From NCBI GenBank assembly GCA_947458795.1, contig CANHCD010000085.1, forward strand, positions 1 through 7,672: a DNA stretch of 7,672 bases. Reading direction: 5' to 3'. The notes beneath the pieces are model-generated. The model ran no database searches. It saw nothing but the letters and a program-made list of their open reading frames with translations, and was not told the DNA's origin. This DNA comes from Cyclobacteriaceae bacterium. Its GTDB lineage: Bacteria; Bacteroidota; Bacteroidia; Cytophagales; Cyclobacteriaceae. Below are positions 4,568 to 7,672 of the stretch, piece after piece; position 1 is the first letter of the stretch; the number at the start of each line of letters is the position of its first letter. The translations under genes and the position numbers were made by a program.

Positions 4568-7085
4568 TTTTACCTGGATTTTAAAAATGGCGCTACGGGA
4601 TTTTAGAAAAAATCTCTCCCGCTTGTTACTTTTTGTTTCCTCCATTGTGGTGGGAATAGCGGCTTTGGTGGCGATCAGCAGCTTTGGAGAAAACTTAGTC
4701 AAAGACATTGACAACCAGGCCAAGGAGCTCTTGGGGGCAGATTTGGTACTCGAAAACAACAAGCCTCTCGGAGATATTGGATTAGATTCCCTTGCTGTGG
4801 AGACCGCATCAGAAGTGAATTTTGCGTCGATGGTCGCTTTTCCCAAAAGCGATGCCAGTAGATTAACGCAGGTTCGAGCATTGGAAGGAAATTTTCCTTT
4901 TTATGGAAAACTAGAAACTATCCCTGCCGCTGGGGAGAAAAGTTTTAGAAGTGGCGGTAAAAAGGCGCTGGTAGAAAAAGCGCTTATGGCTCAATTTGGT
5001 GCGCAAATAGGGGATTCTATAAAAGTAGGCGCGCTTAGTTTCCAGATTGTTGGGGAGCTACAAAAGGTACCTGGCCAAACTGGGATTACCGCTAGCGTGG
5101 CTCCGGCAGTATACATTCCTTTGGGATACTTGCAAGAAACTGGGTTGGTCCAGTATGGGAGTCGAGTGGAGTACAATCGGTATTTGCAATTTGCTCCTGG
5201 TGCCGATGTGGCCAAATTGATCAAACCTTACGAAGCGCAGTGGGAGCTCGAGCGCATTGATGCGGACACCGTCGAAGATCGGAAACAAAGTACGGGCCGC
5301 TCCTTTGGCAACTTGTCCAATTTCTTGAGTTTGGTGGCATTCATTGCCTTACTGCTCGGATGTGTAGGAGTGGCTTCAGCCGTAAATGTCTTTGTGAAGG
5401 AGAAATTAGCTTCAGTAGCAGTCCTTCGCTGTTTGGGAGTGGCCTCTTTGGATGTGTTGTTGATTTACCTCCTTGAGATTGTAGGGATGGGCTTTATTGG
5501 AGCCGCGATAGGCTCTATCTTGGGAACTTTATTGCAGTTTGCTTTACCCCTTGTTTTCGCAGACTTTTTGCCTGTGGAAGTTACGGTTGGGGTATCTTGG
5601 AAATCTGTCGGCTTTGGCATGGTCACAGGTCTATTTGTGTCTATCCTATTTGCCTTGTTGCCCTTACTCAAGGTGCGCAAAGTTTCTCCAATGGCTACTT
5701 TGCGACCTGAAACTGCCGATACTACCATGCTTAAGGATCCTGCTCGCTGGGCGGTTCTGGTAGGAATTCTTCTATTTATTTTTGGTTTTAGTTTTTACCT
5801 CCTTGGCAAGGTTACCTGGGCTTTGGGTTTTACAGCCTTTGTGCTCATTGCTTTTGGCATGCTTTGGGGAGTGGGCACTGGGCTGATGTGGGCGGTTCGG
5901 AAATTTTTACCGCTTTCTTTGAGTTATCCTTTGCGTCAGGCACTTTCGAATTTGTACCGCCCGAATAACCAAACCATCTCCCTCATTGCGACCATTGGTC
6001 TAGGTACTGCGATGATCAGCACCTTGTTTTTCTTGCAAAATCAGTTGCTGCAAGAGGCGAAGTTTGCGGATAAAAAGGACCAGCCCAACATGCTTTTGTT
6101 TGATATTCAAACCGCTCAGCTAGATCAAGTGAGGGAAAAAGTAACCGGACAGAAGATGCCTATTTTGCAGGAGGTGCCGATTGTTACCATGCAGTTGAAT
6201 ACCATCAATGGGGTGGATAAAAAAGCGAATGAGAAACTTCCGGAAGAGAAGAACTACAGTCGCTGGCTTTACAATCGAGAGTTTCGAGTGACATACCGAG
6301 ATACCTTAATTTCCTCGGAGCAATTGACAGATGGAGCCCTTATTCCTAAAGGAGCTAGAGGGGATAGCATTTTTGTTTCTTTTGAAAAAGGATTTGGAGA
6401 GGGGAATGGATTCAAGATTGGGGATGAAGTGGAGTTTAATGTGCAGGGTCGCCCCATCAAAACCTACATTGGAAGCTTCCGTGAGGTAAAATTCAATCAA
6501 GTGTCCACCAATTTTTTGGTGCTTTTTCCTGACGGTGTTTTGGAGGAAGCTCCTAAGTTTCATGTGATCATTACCAAGACCAGCACAGATAAGCAGGCCG
6601 CTGAAATGCAGGCGGAGATGGTTCGGGAATTCCCCAATATCTCCATTATCAACCTTGGAACGATTGTCGAGACACTGGAAGAAATTTTGGGTAAGATCAG
6701 CTTTGTGATTCAGTTTATGGCTTTTTTCTCCATTGCTACAGGAATCTTGGTGTTGATCAGTTCGTTGATTATCAGCAAATACCAGCGCATGCGTGAGAGT
6801 ATCTTGCTAAGAACTTTAGGGGCTAGCTCAGCCTTAGTTCGGCAGATCAACACCTTGGAATACTTCTTTTTGGGGAGCCTAGCCTCGCTATCTGGAATTT
6901 TACTTTCCTTTTTCGCTACATTCCTTTTGGGGAAGTTTGTCTTCCAGCTGAATTTTAGTTTGGCTTGGAAGGAGGGATTTGTGATTTACTTGGTGATTAC
7001 CGTCCTCACGATTGTGTTGGGCTGGCTCAATGGCCGAAAAATCATCAACCAGCCTCCGATGGAAATTTTGAGAGGGAATGGGTAA
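4560..7085 (+). CDS. ybbP: YbbP-type ABC permease with two FtsX domains
   Basis: This 841-residue inner-membrane protein is the partner of the YbbA-like ATPase. I count about ten hydrophobic segments: near 20-42, then four in the first half (about 254-275, 299-330, 348-370, 397-418), two close together (about 420-446 and 471-492), and three near the C-terminus (about 713-739, 767-794, 806-822). Two large soluble regions (about 43-250 and 493-712) are the periplasmic MacB_PCD-like domains. Each half ends in an FtsX core; the repeated motif 'E.(L/I)..LR.LGAS/GVAS' appears as EKLASVAVLRCLGVAS (281-296) and RESILLRTLGASS (745-757). The duplicated plan and length resemble E. coli YbbP (about 804 residues). 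Such proteins transmit ATP-driven movement to the periplasm. Substrate extraction for the TesA-like esterase is inference from the conserved neighbourhood. The start follows AGGAGG and overlaps the ATPase gene by 8 bp. Confidence 0.92.
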   Translation: MPDFTWILKMALRDFRKNLSRLLLFVSSIVVGIAALVAISSFGENLVKDIDNQAKELLGADLVLENNKPLGDIGLDSLAVETASEVNFASMVAFPKSDASRLTQVRALEGNFPFYGKLETIPAAGEKSFRSGGKKALVEKALMAQFGAQIGDSIKVGALSFQIVGELQKVPGQTGITASVAPAVYIPLGYLQETGLVQYGSRVEYNRYLQFAPGADVAKLIKPYEAQWELERIDADTVEDRKQSTGRSFGNLSNFLSLVAFIALLLGCVGVASAVNVFVKEKLASVAVLRCLGVASLDVLLIYLLEIVGMGFIGAAIGSILGTLLQFALPLVFADFLPVEVTVGVSWKSVGFGMVTGLFVSILFALLPLLKVRKVSPMATLRPETADTTMLKDPARWAVLVGILLFIFGFSFYLLGKVTWALGFTAFVLIAFGMLWGVGTGLMWAVRKFLPLSLSYPLRQALSNLYRPNNQTISLIATIGLGTAMISTLFFLQNQLLQEAKFADKKDQPNMLLFDIQTAQLDQVREKVTGQKMPILQEVPIVTMQLNTINGVDKKANEKLPEEKNYSRWLYNREFRVTYRDTLISSEQLTDGALIPKGARGDSIFVSFEKGFGEGNGFKIGDEVEFNVQGRPIKTYIGSFREVKFNQVSTNFLVLFPDGVLEEAPKFHVIITKTSTDKQAAEMQAEMVREFPNISIINLGTIVETLEEILGKISFVIQFMAFFSIATGILVLISSLIISKYQRMRESILLRTLGASSALVRQINTLEYFFLGSLASLSGILLSFFATFLLGKFVFQLNFSLAWKEGFVIYLVITVLTIVLGWLNGRKIINQPPMEILRGNG

Positions 7086-7203
7086 ATGCTAGATTGTCAG
7101 AGTAATAAAACTTACATTTCATTCTAGAGCGACTACCAATCAACTCATTTTGTTTGATTTTTTGATTCAGGAGTAAAAGTTTTTTCATCTTATTTTTTTT
7201 AAA
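7086..7203. other. AT-rich spacer after the ABC operon
   Basis: These 118 bp are distinctly richer in A/T than the flanking permease gene and contain several T-runs (near 7155-7163, 7180-7185 and 7193-7200). GCTAGA (7088-7093) and TCTAGAGC (7123-7130) form an imperfect inverted repeat with a long loop, too weak to call a terminator. No exact TAnnTTTG motif is present; TACATTTC (7113-7120) has one mismatch. Confidence 0.4.
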
Positions 7204-7672
7204 ATGAACCTAAAAGTAAACCTGTGGGTTGATATATTGAAAGTTGTCCGTATCTTTGAGCTCTCAGGGACCAAGCGGAAGTTATTTGCTGCCCAATTCG
7301 AGGGTGAGGAGTTGACTGATACGGGTGAAATCCAACACGCTTTTTCCAAGGTTAGGGCTGATTGGAGAAACCCCAATTGGTTTAGAGAATTTTTCACTGA
7401 ATTCAGGCAAGATTACTTTGATTTTTACGGTTCTGCCAGACTCAATGGAATGGTTAAGGAAGCGATTGAATTTGCGGATGACTTATTTGAAGAATTAGCT
7501 GAACACGCAGGAACAGGGGATTTGGAATCTCTTTTCAAACCACTAGATAATTCGGAAAATGTCCAAGTTTATGAATTGCAAAAACTGAAGGTAAAGGGTA
7601 GGGAGCGAAAAAGTTATTTAAGAGTATATGCTGTGCGGTTTGGAGATGAATTTGTGATCACGGGCGGTACAC
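7204..7672 (+). CDS. Unrecognised protein, N-terminal 156 residues (partial)
   Basis: The frame opens at the ATG at 7204, after an in-frame TAA at 7174, and stays open to the window edge. There is no signal peptide or membrane segment, so it is probably cytoplasmic. The first part (MNLKVNLWVDILKVVRIFELSG) is followed by a stretch rich in aromatic and charged residues (about 53-75: DWRNPNWFREFF, then DYFDFYGSARL), an acidic helix (about 84-103), and a C-terminal segment reading YLRVYAVRFGDEFVITGGT (138-156). That last segment, two beta-strand-like stretches ending in ITGG, resembles the end of small Bacteroidota proteins that sit beside helix-turn-helix genes and look like RelE/HigB-type toxins. 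This is an impression, not a firm match. The next gene, outside the window, would help decide. The AT-rich upstream region and lack of a Shine-Dalgarno fit a separate transcription unit. Confidence 0.75.
   Translation, partial: MNLKVNLWVDILKVVRIFELSGTKRKLFAAQFEGEELTDTGEIQHAFSKVRADWRNPNWFREFFTEFRQDYFDFYGSARLNGMVKEAIEFADDLFEELAEHAGTGDLESLFKPLDNSENVQVYELQKLKVKGRERKSYLRVYAVRFGDEFVITGGT

Noticed and set aside
4493..4846. A 117-codon minus-strand frame across the ATPase/permease junction
   Set aside because: It is antisense to two strong genes, with low-complexity Ser/Lys-rich composition and no family features.
3890..7085. LolCDE or MacB assignment for the ABC pair
   Set aside because: The permease is about 841 residues with two FtsX halves, whereas LolC/LolE (about 400 residues) and MacB have a single half and MacB fuses the ATPase; the esterase neighbour also points to YbbAP.
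7185..7397. A 70-codon minus-strand frame at the start of the right-edge gene
   Set aside because: The plus-strand frame is longer, stays open to the window edge and has protein-like composition; the minus frame shows no motif.

Overview
The window looks like chromosomal DNA of a Bacteroidota bacterium, probably Cytophagia/Cyclobacteriaceae-like. The evidence is the protein styles (signal peptide ending in GAQ, lipoproteins, a GMC dehydrogenase paired with a gluconate 2-dehydrogenase subunit 3-like partner), mostly absent Shine-Dalgarno sequences, a TAnnTTTG-type promoter candidate and moderate GC. The genus cannot be fixed from the sequence alone.

Layout. Minus strand, right to left: a TesA-like SGNH esterase lipoprotein (2989-3666), a GMC-family FAD oxidoreductase (1184-2926), its small partner subunit with a Tat/lipoprotein leader (485-1180), and, after a 148-bp spacer, the N-terminal 112 codons of an exported sortilin/BNR-repeat protein that runs off the left edge (1-336). 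Plus strand: a YbbA/LolD-type ABC ATPase (3890-4567) overlapping a YbbP-type FtsX/MacB permease (4560-7085), a 118-bp AT-rich gap, then the start of an unrecognised gene that runs off the right edge (7204-7672). A 223-bp divergent intergenic region (3667-3889) separates the esterase from the ABC operon.

How the genes work together. The esterase plus ATPase/permease block reproduces the divergent tesA / ybbA-ybbP arrangement of E. coli, so these three genes are best read as one envelope module: an ABC machine of the mechanotransmission (MacB/LolCDE-like) class working with a periplasm-facing lipid or ester hydrolase. The GMC enzyme and the subunit 3-like protein are separated by 3 bp and form a second module. 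It is probably an exported sugar or alcohol dehydrogenase complex in which only the small subunit carries an export signal. The GMC protein also has a ferredoxin-like cysteine cluster.

I see no mobile element, CRISPR array, tRNA/rRNA or clear defence system. Most of the window is ordinary conserved gene content. The least explained item is the truncated gene at the right edge.
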